From positions 28,055,034-28,065,033 of the forward strand of contig CM060344.1 in the NCBI GenBank assembly GCA_030674155.1: 10,000 bases of DNA, read 5' to 3'. Within the stretch, counting starts at the first letter, position 1. Each line of letters begins with the position of its first letter. Position numbers and translations under genes: made by a program. The notes beneath the pieces were generated by a model. That model had not been told where the DNA came from. It saw only the letters and a program-made list of their open reading frames with translations, and ran no database searches. This document shows positions 1-7,491 of the stretch, piece after piece. The DNA is from Stramonita haemastoma. Its lineage: Eukaryota; Mollusca; Gastropoda; Neogastropoda; Muricidae.

Positions 1-86
1 AGAAACCCTTTACCGTGCAGCAAAGACGGTGGGTGCCACACACACACACACAATCTCACCACTGCTGAACCTTGAAGCTGTAACCC
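1..86 (+). mobile_element. Degraded SINE 3' fragment (SINE family 1), cut by window start
   Basis: The stretch aligns by eye with the 3' part of the SINE copy at 8422-8565. Shared blocks are GGGTG before the simple repeat, TCTCACCA followed by TGAACCT after it, and a degraded GCTSTARCC end. Where the 8500 copy has an A-rich run, this copy carries (CA)8 at 37-52. It lacks the clean CTCGGCTAGAGC-type terminus, so it is an old or damaged copy. The 5' part lies outside the window. Homology is seen only by eye over short blocks, so the call is moderate. Confidence 0.45.
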
Positions 87-326
87 ATGAAGGGAGGAAG
101 GGGGAGGAGGAGGGAGGGAGGGAGGACCAATAAGAAACGAACAAAAGAAACAATTGAATAAAAAAAAAAAACCAAAGAAGACAGAACAAGAAAATATACA
201 CCGAAAGATGCCACATTTTATTTTTTTTTTTAAAAACCCCAACTGACTGCCATAAAAAAAAACCGCTAAGAATGCAATAAAAGAACAAACATTTTTGCCC
301 CCCCCCCCCCCCAAAAAAAAAAAAGT
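87..326. repeat. Purine-rich and homopolymer low-complexity DNA
   Basis: An AGGG/GGA-rich purine run covers about 89-126. Short A and T runs follow near 161-172 and 222-232. A C15 run (298-312) is joined directly to A12 (313-324). No coding or RNA signal is visible. The reading frame across this stretch on the minus strand is a translation of homopolymers and is not a gene. Confidence 0.8.
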
Positions 327-482
327 TTAAAGTTACTGTCCCTATTCACAACAAACAGCTTAAACTCTAGTCGACATTATGAAAAACACTACGACTATAA
401 ATATGACCTAATAAATGACACTGCTACACAGACTTTGACAGGCTTTAAAAGTTGGCGTGAATCGGATGTATCAACAACACGG

Positions 483-487
<5 letters not shown>

Positions 488-552
<65 letters not shown>

Positions 553-563
553 GTGTGTGTGTG

Positions 564-594
<31 letters not shown>

Positions 595-623
595 TGTGTG
601 GTGTGTGTGTGTGTGTGTGTGTT
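488..623. repeat. (GT)n/(CA)n microsatellite with an internal (GTGC)n block
   Basis: Nearly pure GT repeat, broken by single-base slips (GTGG, GTTG) and by a tetranucleotide block of repeated GTGC/CGTG at about 569-594. On the minus strand it starts only about 15 bases after the stop codon of the LINE fragment at 639-940. It may have grown from that element's 3' tail. All frames through it encode Val-Cys or His-Thr runs and are artefacts. Confidence 0.97.
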
Positions 624-638
624 GTTCTGTAACGATAA

Positions 639-940
639 TCAGATTCTATCAGTCTGGGACCATGGGGGCACCCCTGAAGACTTGACAACCAGTTCCCTCC
701 ATTCCTCTCTCTGTTCTGCCTTTCTCAGGGTTTTGTTGAGTTCTAGGCCTGTCCATTCACTGATAATGTCCTCCCATCTCTTCTTTGGTCTGCCTCTTTT
801 TCTTCCTCCTTGGACAGTGCCTTGCAGTACTGTATTGTTTTTGCTAGTCCTTTTGATCTTGTTACATGCTCGTACCATTTAAGTTTACGCTTCTTTACGA
901 TTGATAGAAGATTTTCATAGGGACCAATAGTGATATGATG
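639..940 (-). pseudogene. 3' end of a LINE (non-LTR retrotransposon) ORF2, frameshifted
   Basis: The minus strand encodes the C-terminal tail found after the reverse transcriptase domain in many invertebrate LINEs. Visible blocks are IGPYENLL, KKRKLKWYEHVTRS, then GGRKRGRPKKRWED, SEWTGLEL and a Lys/Arg/Glu-rich end, with a stop just before 638. Basic RGRPKKRWED-type motifs are usual in these proteins. The upstream blocks (about 839-935) are in a different frame from the downstream ones. Around 828-838 there is about 5 bp extra, resembling a local duplication of an ACAGT-like unit. An in-frame stop lies at 950-952. No catalytic reverse transcriptase or endonuclease domain remains, so this is a dead 5'-truncated copy. 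Clade is uncertain. Confidence 0.8.
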
Positions 941-953
941 AAAATCATATCAC
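930..953. other. Perfect 10-bp inverted repeat with GAAA loop
   Basis: GTGATATGAT (930-939) pairs exactly with ATCATATCAC (944-953) around a four-base GAAA loop at 940-943. On the plus strand this is a GNRA-type tetraloop hairpin. It sits at the upstream edge of the recognisable LINE fragment. No terminator or RNA gene context is visible, so function is not claimed. Confidence 0.8.
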
Positions 954-1249
954 ATTACAAGTATGAAATCTGGAGAACACAATCTGACCGACGGAACTCA
1001 CGCACACACTATCAGACATAACAGAGCTATGTTATTTCGTGATGTTACTGGCTAGGACATACCTGCCATAACCACTTTTTCAGGATTTTGTACAAAATTA
1101 TAAAACAGCAAATTATTTTCGAGTAAAAATATTTTTTTCCTGAAAGAAATTAATTAACAGTTGAACAAATGTGGCATTTCAAAACATTGAATTTAGGCAG
1201 CTAACGATTTTGTGACAGAACTGGGTCAAGTATAGGATAACTTATTCCC
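954..1249. other. AT-rich DNA with no recognised feature
   Basis: Mixed-composition AT-rich sequence without a long open frame, tandem repeat or obvious match to the other repeats in the window. Its right part could belong to the 5' end of the family 2 copy starting near 1250. The resemblance there (ACATTG, GTGACA) is too weak to assert. Confidence 0.6.
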
Positions 1250-1542
1250 CGTGTGGGGATAACCAACAATCAGATAAGTAGCATCCCCACCTTCTGGAAA
1301 TTCTGTGCCAAGAATTCCATCTTTCCAATCCCTCTTTTTGTTTCTTCCTTGTTCCTTTTCTTCCTGTCACCACCTCCTCCTTGGTTCATTCTTCTACCTT
1401 GTGTCCATAAACCATTCTTTCCCACGCCGAAGTCGAATGCGCTGGGCCTGACTTGTCAGGCGCTTAACGGCAGCGCAGCGAATTTTCGCTCGTGACAAAC
1501 AACAGTATTCGCTGTCTGAGCGTTCAAAGAAGCAGAGAAGAA
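1250..1542 (+). mobile_element. Dispersed repeat family 2, copy A
   Basis: This copy shares ordered blocks with 4355-4594 and, in reverse complement, with 8755-9178 and 9198-9650. The order is GCATCCCCACCTTCT, a GAATTCCATC-like block, then TTTGTTTCTTCCTTGTTCC and TTTTCTTCCTGTCA. After these come AATGCGCTGGGCCTGAC, GGCGCTTAACGGCAGCGC and the end block GAGCGTTCAAAGAAG. A two-tier hairpin is present: TGCGCTG (1438-1444) with CAGCGCA (1471-1477), enclosing GCCTGAC (1446-1452) with GTCAGGC (1455-1461). An 8-bp inverted repeat, GTGGGGAT (1253-1260) with ATCCCCAC (1283-1290), lies near the 5' end. No protein is encoded. The 3' AAG tail of other copies is here a degenerate AG-rich stretch. A SINE or other non-autonomous retroelement is likely, but no Pol III boxes were recognised. 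Confidence 0.75.
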
Positions 1543-1800
1543 AGACAAGTGATTGAGAACAAAAGAAAAGTCGCTAGTACGAGTTCTGTTTTACAGGCTA
1601 CAGAGAAAGACGACGAAAAAAAAAGACTGAGAAGCAAACATCTTTTTCCACAGCCTGATTTAAAAAAAAAAAAAAAAAAAAAAGAAACAGCCTTCTTGCC
1701 TTCAACGCTAACCTCTCACTGACCAAAAAAAACAAAAAAAACAACAACAACACAAAACACAAACCAAACCAAAACAAAACAAAAAACGACCAAAAAGTCA
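1543..1800. repeat. A-rich DNA with poly-A and AAC-type runs
   Basis: Degenerate AG-rich sequence follows the family 2 end. A 22-base A run lies at 1662-1683, and an AAAC/ACAAC-rich stretch covers about 1724-1796. It may be a decayed tail of copy A plus later slippage. No coding signal is seen. Confidence 0.75.
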
Positions 1801-1898
1801 GTCAAGTAAATTCTTGAACATACACACTGCCGCTATGGGTTCGCGCAGTGCGTCGCCAAACACACGACCTCTACATGTATCATTGTATGTATCCATGT

Positions 1899-1936
1899 AT
1901 CCATCCATCCATCCATCCATCCATCCATCCATCCAT
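1899..1936. repeat. (CATC)n tetranucleotide microsatellite
   Basis: About nine near-perfect CATC units follow imperfect GTATCCATGTAT units. No flanking element is recognised. The region from 1937 to about 2080 carries nothing I can identify. Confidence 0.95.
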
Positions 1937-2082
1937 TCCACTTCAGTGTCAGATCTATCTGACATACAGCATTTTCTTTCTCACTCACTTGCCTAAGAGA
2001 AGAAGGAAAAAAGAGATGTCATGTCAGCCTACTTACTGTACTTTGTCATGAAAGTGACGGATACTCAATCATACCCTTTAAC

Positions 2083-2250
2083 TCTTGTCACAACATGTCT
2101 ACAAAGCTGAAACTCGTTCCTTCTCCCCTGTGTGCCTGTGGTAACGAAAACCAGACTGGCAAGCACATCCTTCAAATATGCATGCTATACAACGACCTGA
2201 GAAAGAATGAGGCCGACGGAGATAACCTCGCAAACCAAGCTGAACAGCCT
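2083..2250 (+). pseudogene. LINE ORF2 C-terminal fragment with CxC-H-C motif
   Basis: The plus strand encodes blocks typical of the region after the reverse transcriptase or RNase H part of invertebrate LINEs. These are CHNMSTKLKLVPSPLCACG, then NQTGKHILQIC and LYNDLRKN. The spacing C-x-C-x8-H-x4-C matches the usual 'CxCG...QT..HxLxxC' zinc-knuckle-like tail. The recognisable part is about 50 residues and ends where the frame enters (GTTT)n. Upstream in the same frame there is no clear similarity. The methionine at 2095 is internal to the fragment and not a genuine start. The fragment is unrelated in sequence to the LINE piece at 639-940, so two LINE lineages left traces here. Confidence 0.72.
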
Positions 2251-2253
2251 ACG

Positions 2254-2280
2254 TGTTTGTTTGTTTGTTTGTTTGTTTGT
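2254..2280. repeat. (GTTT)n microsatellite
   Basis: About seven GTTT units lie directly after the LINE C-terminal fragment. It could be a retrotransposon tail or an independent slippage site. The position just past the coding similarity favours a tail-related origin, but no 3' UTR is recognised. Confidence 0.93.
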
Positions 2281-3060
2281 CCGTCGTGTTCGACGATGAC
2301 CTCCAAAACAGCAGAGACAGATTCTGTTTCGGAAACTGGGCAGAAATTTGATTATGGTGGAGATGCCTTGCCTACAGTACATCTCCACTCTCTCCGCCAA
2401 GAGGACATAAGGACAGTCAGCGTTGGAGATGTTCTCCAAAGACCAACGAGCTCCAACGAGGACTGTGCAAGTCAAGCCTCCTAGTCAGAGAGTCATAGTC
2501 GATCACTACAGACTAAGCTGTAAAGTGGAATTCCATGACTGGGAAAGCCACTGATCGTACAGCCTCTCACTTTCTCGTTGGCCCAAGCATCAATGGTTTC
2601 ACCAAGAACTGTGATAAAGCCCTGGCGCTGAAGGCACGGCCCACGGCTAGAGGAGCTGGAAAGGACATGCCATCATTTTTCCCAGACACATCTGACGGTG
2701 TAAAGCGAACGAGGGAAGAGTAGAAAAAGATTGTTGAGGACTCTTGTGTTTTTATCTCTTGACCACACTCTCTGCATATCATATACTTATGCCCAGTGTA
2801 CCAAATACGTATGTTGTCCTTCCTCTTTAACATACCCAGCATGCACCCTTATCTAGGAGAGGGATGGGCTCCGCCAGGTTCAACTTGCCCAAAGGGCCCT
2901 GAAAACGCAGTGCAGTGCCCCAACGATCCTAGGTAAGTGCACCAAAGATATCCCCCTTTAACTAAAGCCTGCATACCACAGGATTATAGCCCACATGGAA
3001 AATCAGCAAGAATCAGAACTATTTTCTTCCTCTGATATCGGAGTAGGGTTGCCTATGTGG
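2281..3060. other. Low-copy-looking DNA, no recognised gene
   Basis: This is the longest stretch of normal base complexity in the window. It has no long tandem repeat and no match to the repeat families seen elsewhere here. Open frames of about 60-90 codons exist on both strands. The minus-strand one at 2567-2842 contains a single CRECG (CxxC) pair within an otherwise unrecognised peptide. The plus frame running through 2281-2484 is only a continuation of the LINE frame past (GTTT)n. Neither resembles a family I know, and no splice or promoter context can be supported. It may be unique intergenic or intronic DNA, or a decayed element without recognisable relatives. Confidence 0.5.
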
Positions 3061-3075
3061 CAAGCTGTGGTGTGT

Positions 3076-3110
3076 TCACCCCCTCCCCCCCTCTCCCTCC
3101 CCTCCACCTT
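3076..3110. repeat. C-rich pyrimidine tract
   Basis: Runs of C with T and A interruptions lie just outside the 3' terminus of the SINE on the minus strand. In sense orientation of that SINE this is a G-rich sequence, replacing the A-rich tail seen at other copies. Confidence 0.85.
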
Positions 3111-3451
3111 GTCCCTCGGCTAGAGCTCTGAGGTTCACCGAGGTGATAGTTTGCGTATGCGACGCTGACCCATCTTTCAGGCAGCTGCATCCGACTTCAG
3201 GGACAGTGTATAAACACGACACCAGTGAGCAAGCCATTTTTGTTGTTGCTATTAGCATCTGTTTTTAGCGGCACGAATGGCCTAACTTCTTCCGAAAGCC
3301 AGAACAGGGTTTTAACGTGTGCGCAAGATGGTCTGCGTGCGTTCACACACGGGACGTCGGTTTATAGTGTCTTCCGAAAGACTTTCAGGGGAGTGGAGTC
3401 GGCACTGATGTTAACTCCAGAGGAAAAATCCTCTGAACTGGCCCGTGGTGT

Positions 3452-3462
3452 TGACTCGAACC
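3452..3462 (-). promoter_or_regulatory. Pol III B box of the SINE
   Basis: The minus strand reads GGTTCGAGTCA, differing from the B-box consensus GGTTCGANTCC only at the last base. Together with the A box it identifies the head as tRNA-derived. Confidence 0.75.
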
Positions 3463-3494
3463 CGGACCGTCAGATCACGAGTGCAACACTCTAA

Positions 3495-3505
3495 CCACTA
3501 GGCTA
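3495..3505 (-). promoter_or_regulatory. Pol III A box of the SINE
   Basis: The minus strand reads TAGCCTAGTGG, which fits the A-box consensus TRGYNNARNNG at every fixed position. GTTAGAG follows directly, as in tRNA D arms. It lies about 32 bases upstream of the B box, a tRNA-like spacing. Confidence 0.75.
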
Positions 3506-3506
3506 G

Positions 3507-3528
3507 CCCCCCCCCCCCCCCCTCCCCC
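3507..3528. repeat. Poly-C tract at the SINE head
   Basis: A C16 run (3507-3522) is followed by TCCCCC. It abuts the tRNA-like head of the SINE, so on the transcribed strand the head is preceded by a G run. Confidence 0.92.
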
Positions 3529-3539
3529 GTATTAAACAT

Positions 3540-4354
3540 CGACACCAAATTCCTCATCCAGTTTGTAGTGTATACTCTCTCTCTCTCAGTAATTCTCAAA
3601 TGCGACGACTGTCATCAGAGAGTGCATATTCCTGGTGATCCACCAAAGTGCAAAGCCGCTGAACGCTCAGTAACAACAACAACAACAACACCGATAACAT
3701 AAACAACATTTTGCTGCAAAAATGATGAACTCCTGACTCCTCCCAGTGACGTCATCCTTTACAACCACACTCTTCACAGACTGAAGGTGGGTTTGTTTGT
3801 TGTGTGTTTTGATATTTCAAGCAAAAACGAGATGCACCCGGCCCTCTCACCTCCCTCAGCTGTTAACACACATCACCTAAAATATATATGTGCGGGGGGG
3901 TCACCAGCGAGGTATGAATACACGCAATTCACAGATGGTAATCGCCGCCATCTTTCCCACCCTTATCCGGCATTATCATCTTTATTTCCTGAACCACTGA
4001 AAAAGCAAACATCCTGTAATTATCTTCCAACCTTGAAACGTTTGGGTCTTTTTTAAAAAAAATATATATATAATTTTATGAATCAACAGCAGCATTTTTC
4101 AGAACCGGCAAAACATTGAAGACAGCACTGCTCTCCAAACGTGGGGCTGGAAACAGTATTCTTTGCACAGAATGCCTGCAGTTTTTGTTGCATGGTTTGT
4201 TCATCGATCAACTTTATCCAACCAATCAATCATTCATCCTCCCATCGTCCGTCCACCCCATCCATCCGTCTAACATGTTACTTAAGTAGAGTCAGCGTCC
4301 AGTCAGTCAGCATATCAAGTCAGTCAGAGTCAGTGTCAGTCAGTAAGCCAGTCA
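3540..4354. other. Unassigned DNA with minor simple repeats
   Basis: No gene or dispersed repeat is recognised. Minor tracts are (CT)n near 3575-3587, (AAC)n at about 3672-3690 and alternating AT near 4061-4073. A degenerate CATC/GTCC stretch lies at about 4229-4270, and degenerate GTCA repeats at about 4291-4355 end where family 2 copy B begins. The 89-codon frame at 3787-4056 on the plus strand has no recognised motif and ordinary, non-biased composition. I do not call it a gene. Confidence 0.6.
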
Positions 4355-4594
4355 GGAATGGGCACTCCCTCTCTTTGTTTCTGCCTTGTTCCTTTTCTTC
4401 CTGTCATTTTCTCCTTGTCTTTTTCCTGCCTTCCTGGTCCATTTGCCTGCCTCCCCCCTCCCCCGCAAGACTTTAAAGATATCAATTATCTCCCACGCGA
4501 GAGTGAAGTCAGATGCGCTGGGGCGCTTAATGAACGGCAGCGCAAATCAATTTCGCTCTTAAGATAGACAGAAAGTTCTGTATGAGCGTTCAAA
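4355..4594 (+). mobile_element. Dispersed repeat family 2, copy B (5'-truncated)
   Basis: It starts within the family at CTCTCTTTGTTTCTGCC and continues through CTTGTTCCTTTTCTTCCTG, AGACTTTAAAGATA, GTCAGATGCGCTGGG, GCGCTTAA, CGGCAGCGCA and GAGCGTTCAAAGAAG. The outer hairpin arms TGCGCTG (4514-4520) and CAGCGCA (4538-4544) are kept. The inner CCTGACTTGTCAGG palindrome of copy A is missing. The 5' third (the CCCCACCTTC region) is absent, replaced by degenerate GTCA repeats. Its 3' end passes straight into (AAG)n. Five-prime truncation plus a simple-repeat tail fits a retrotransposed element. Confidence 0.78.
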
Positions 4595-4650
4595 GAAGAA
4601 GAAGAAGAAGAAGAAGAAGAAGAAGAAGAAGAAGAAGAAGAAGAAGAAAA

Positions 4651-4702
<52 letters not shown>
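4593..4702. repeat. Compound (AAG)n(ACA)n microsatellite, tail of family 2 copy B
   Basis: About 19 AAG units (to about 4648) change through a short A run into about 17 ACA/CAA units. The AAG part continues the family's GAGCGTTCAAAGAAG end, so it is an expanded element tail. The Arg/Lys/Gln-run and Leu/Ser-run frames over it are artefacts. Confidence 0.97.
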
Positions 4703-4703
<1 letters not shown>

Positions 4704-4811
4704 GAAGAAACCTTGTCCCCATCCACCACTCAATTCCAAAACCTGCAAAAGACTGCCAGTCCAAAAAATGCCCGATTCTTGTCACAAAAACAAACCCTTT
4801 CTTGTATCGTT

Positions 4812-4881
4812 CCTCGGCCAGAGCTCCCAAGCTTCACCAGCGGTAAGACTTTTTGCGTATGACGTCAGCCAACCCCCCCCC
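4812..4881 (-). mobile_element. SINE family 1 copy, 3' domain (first half of a split copy)
   Basis: The plus strand reads CCTCGGCCAGAGCTC, then AGCTTCACCAGCGGTAAG and TTTTTGCGTATGACG. This is the same terminal block as at 3114-3161 and 6867-6918. It then enters C11 at the internal site where the copy at 6922 has C19. The next expected block, CATTTAGGTAGYCG, is not found here but appears at 5229. The two halves therefore look like one copy separated by about 350 bp of inserted and expanded DNA. Just outside the terminus, the sense-strand sequence GAACGATACA resembles that outside other copies. Confidence 0.65.
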
Positions 4882-4944
4882 CCTCTCTCTCATCTCTCTC
4901 TCTCTTCCTCTCTCTCTCTCTCTACTCTCTCTCTCTCTCTCTCT

Positions 4945-4945
<1 letters not shown>
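4882..4945. repeat. (CT)n microsatellite after poly-C
   Basis: CT repeat with a few interruptions, continuous with the C11 run (4873-4881 region) of the SINE copy. Polypyrimidine is on the plus strand. Confidence 0.95.
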
Positions 4946-5262
<317 letters not shown>

Positions 5263-5367
5263 AAAGCGATTGCAAATAATGCTGCTTCACTGCAGACTTT
5301 GTATCGCTCACAGCAAGGATTAAGTCGTGTTAGGTTACGTGCTGACAGTTTGCAACGCACAAAGCGG

Positions 5368-5368
<1 letters not shown>
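5263..5368. other. Short unassigned segment
   Basis: About 100 bases of ordinary complexity between two microsatellites. It is possibly the diverged continuation of the split SINE. Nothing specific is recognised. Confidence 0.5.

Positions 5369-5438
<70 letters not shown>
5369..5438. repeat. (CT)n microsatellite
   Basis: CT repeat with two single-base slips (TTCT, CTCC), polypyrimidine on the plus strand. The segment 5439-5599 after it has no recognised content. Confidence 0.96.
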
Positions 5439-5441
<3 letters not shown>

Positions 5442-5597
5442 TCATTTTAGCCTGACTAACGGCTACTACTATTTACCAAAGCAGCGGCAGCAGACTAACT
5501 TTACTTGATAGTGTGAGTTACTTTAGTGGTGAAGTGGTTTTCATGCCTGTGGGCATGGCATGCGTTTGGCTATGTAGAAAACCACCGTAATTAACGC

Positions 5598-5599
<2 letters not shown>

Positions 5600-5677
<78 letters not shown>
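5600..5677. repeat. Perfect (GT)39 microsatellite
   Basis: Seventy-eight bases of uninterrupted GT. Absence of interruptions suggests recent expansion or homogenisation compared with the imperfect GT tract at 488-623. Confidence 0.98.
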
Positions 5678-5679
<2 letters not shown>

Positions 5680-5729
5680 CCATAAGTATAGCACTCTCAT
5701 TGTATCATACGGCTTGCCGTTTGCACAAG

Positions 5730-5916
<187 letters not shown>

Positions 5917-5952
5917 TTCCCAAACAAACCACAGAAACAATGTCATCTACAG

Positions 5953-6051
<99 letters not shown>

Positions 6052-6089
6052 CCCAAACAAGCCACAGAAAAACTGTCATCTACAGACTG
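5917..6089. repeat. 40-bp direct repeat flanking a 93-bp (CA)n run
   Basis: The unit TTCCCAAACAA(A/G)CCACAGAAA, followed by a TGTCATCTACAGACTG end, occurs at 5917-5956 and 6050-6089, with three mismatches in 40 by direct comparison. Between them is uninterrupted (CA) at 5957-6049. Copy 1 is also preceded by a CA tract, so the unit of duplication includes CA plus the 40-bp segment. After copy 2 the sequence leaves the repeat (TAGGACAACTT). Confidence 0.93.
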
Positions 6090-6309
6090 TAGGACAACTT
6101 CAGGCAAATCACATTACGACCTGTTTCATCACTATCAAGCTGTTTAGGGTGCACCACCTGCGGTGCCATATTAACCCACCCATATACCTCCCCCCCACAT
6201 CCATACACACACCAACCTATGCACGCACGCACGCACGTAGGCACACACACACACAGAAATCTGCTGTGACTTAAAAGTGGTTTACTTCTTCTTTTTTTTA
6301 AAGTGGTTT
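6090..6309. other. Unassigned DNA with small (GCAC)n and a short direct repeat
   Basis: Contains (GCAC)n at about 6221-6237, (CA)n at about 6242-6255, and two near-identical TTWAAAGTGGTTTAC words at 6271-6285 and 6297-6311 around a T-rich spacer. No gene is recognised. Confidence 0.7.
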
Positions 6310-6326
6310 ACACACACACACACACA

Positions 6327-6369
<43 letters not shown>

Positions 6370-6394
6370 AACACCACACACACCACCACCACCA

Positions 6395-6439
<45 letters not shown>

Positions 6440-6555
6440 ACCACCACCACACCACCCCAACACAACACACACAACACACAACACCACCACACACCACCAC
6501 CGCAACACACACACACCCAAACACAACACACACACACACAACACACAACACCCCC
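6310..6555. repeat. Imperfect (AC)n/(ACC)n microsatellite field
   Basis: AC repeats alternate with CCA/ACC runs (about 6378-6396 and 6437-6500) and with degenerate ACACA-CC words, ending in a short C run near 6551-6557. The interruptions suggest an old array eroded by point changes and local slippage. All long frames here are repeat translations. Confidence 0.96.
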
Positions 6556-6866
6556 CCAAACATTAACAAGTTGGCCCCCTTGAAACAAAGGAAACACAAG
6601 CACATAAAACCACAGCAATGCTCCACCGCGACCAACACATGCTCCTGATAAAAAAAAAAAAAAAAAAAGAAAAGACAAGCAACATCTGATCTGCTACTCT
6701 GACGACAGTCCAGCTGAGAACAGATTAAAAGAAACAAAAACTTTTCATTTCTTTGCTTATTCTATCTTTTCAGTCTTCAGATTGGTTTTGTTGTTGTTGT
6801 TTTTTTTGTTGTTGTTGTGTTTTTTTTTTTTTTTGGGGGGTGTGTGTTTGGTTTTTTGTTTTCATT
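6556..6866. other. Unassigned DNA with poly-A, GTT and T/G runs
   Basis: An ordinary-complexity stretch (6556-6650) is followed by an A-run at about 6651-6668. A further plain segment leads into GTT repeats and T and G runs at about 6785-6866. The T-rich end lies just outside the 3' terminus of the SINE at 6867. In SINE sense this is A-rich and may be its tail. Confidence 0.7.
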
Positions 6867-7301
6867 ACTCGGCTAGAGCTCAGAGGTTCACCAATGATTA
6901 GATTCCATAATGCGACTGTTTCCCCCCCCCCCCCCCCCCCATTTAGGTAGTCGCATATATTCACACTTCGGGGGTACTGTCTGAACACGATATTGGGGTG
7001 TTTTGGGTTTGGGTTGTTGGGGTTTTTCTTTTTGCTTAGCTGTGTTGTTGTTGTTTTTTTTTAATAAAGATTTTGTCATCCGATCCTACAGGTACAAAAT
7101 GGCATACTCTTCCAAAATGTGCAACGGGTTTTCTGTGTGAACTGATGTTCTAAGTGTATTCGCACACAGGGCCTCGGGTTTCTAGTTTCCTTTGAAGGAC
7201 TTTTGGAGGAGTGGAGTCAGTAGCGACGTAAACTCCTCCATGGTAATATTCCCTGTAACTGCGTCTCTATGGTGGCTCGATCCCAGATAGTCACATCACG
7301 A
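6867..7301 (-). mobile_element. tRNA-derived SINE (family 1), near-complete copy with C19 insertion
   Basis: Same ordered blocks as 3114-3505. The plus strand reads CTCGGCTAGAGCTC and GAGGTTCACCAATG, then a C19 run (6922-6940) and CATTTAGGTAGTCGC. CACTTCGGGGG and TGTCTGAACACGA follow, then a T/G-rich middle and GGCATACTCTTCC. The last blocks are CGCACACAGGG, GGAGTGGAGTCAG, AACTCCTCCATGG and a decayed B-box region (GGCTCGATCCC). The A-box half of the tRNA head is lost at 7301, where the sequence passes into an inverted SINE 3' end. Length to that break is about 435 bp, longer than the 3114 copy mainly because of C19 and the T/G-rich middle. It is not expected to be transcribable by itself, because the A box is missing. 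Confidence 0.78.
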
Positions 7302-7378
7302 GCGCATGCGCAAACTCTCACTTTAGTCAACCTCGAATGCTCTAGCCGAGGAACGAAAAAAAAAAAAAAAAAAAAAAA
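7302..7378 (+). mobile_element. SINE family 1, 3' end fragment in opposite orientation, with poly-A tail
   Basis: The plus strand reads GCGCATGCGCAAACTCTCAC, then GTCAACCTCGAATGCTCTAG and CCGAGGAACG, and then a run of more than 20 A (to about 7378). It is the reverse complement of the terminal block at 6867-6918, in an order matching the 8506-8561 copy. It begins at the palindrome GCGCATGCGC (7302-7311), exactly where the minus-strand SINE loses its head. Only the last about 50 bp plus tail are present. Confidence 0.72.
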
Positions 7379-7410
7379 CCCGCAAAAAAAACAAACCTTA
7401 AACACCCCCC

Positions 7411-7452
7411 ACGACGACGACGACGGAAAGACGATGACGACGACGACGATGA

Positions 7453-7491
<39 letters not shown>

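Larger units (their letters stand above)
3114..3505 (-). mobile_element. tRNA-derived SINE (family 1), most complete copy
   Basis: Read on the minus strand, it begins with a tRNA-like head carrying both internal Pol III boxes (3452-3505). A body follows with GAGTTAACATCAGTGCCGAC and CCACTCCCCTGAAAGTCTTT. The 3' domain contains TGCGAC or GCATACGCAAAC, GGTGAACCTC and the terminus GAGCTCTAGCCGAGG. Length is about 390 bp, normal for a SINE. The copy at 6867-7301 has the same blocks in the same order. The head has Pol III box spacing and plausible conserved tRNA positions, but its anticodon stem pairs badly and no acceptor stem is seen, so it is not a working tRNA. The sequence upstream of the head (3507-3522) is a C run. 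At the internal site where other copies have long simple repeats, this copy has only a short CCC, perhaps the ancestral state. Confidence 0.8.

Noticed and set aside
395..688. Long open frames through the GT/CA tract (Val-Cys and His-Thr proteins), and similar ones at 5038-6737
   Set aside because: Dinucleotide repeats have no stop codons in most frames, so these frames are repeat translations without coding context.
2095..2484. 129-codon plus-strand frame as an intact gene
   Set aside because: Only its first about 50 codons resemble a LINE C-terminus. The rest is read through (GTTT)n into unrelated DNA, and the methionine is internal.
3452..3505. Functional tRNA gene on the minus strand
   Set aside because: A and B boxes are good, but there is no acceptor stem, the anticodon stem pairs poorly, and a SINE body follows.
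3747..3754. TGACGTCA, a perfect CRE-type site (also at 4860-4867)
   Set aside because: Eight-base matches occur by chance, there is no promoter or gene nearby, and the second lies within a SINE fragment.
6271..6311. TTWAAAGTGGTTTAC direct repeat as a target-site duplication
   Set aside because: The copies are only about 11 bases apart with a T-rich spacer and no element between them, so local duplication is simpler.
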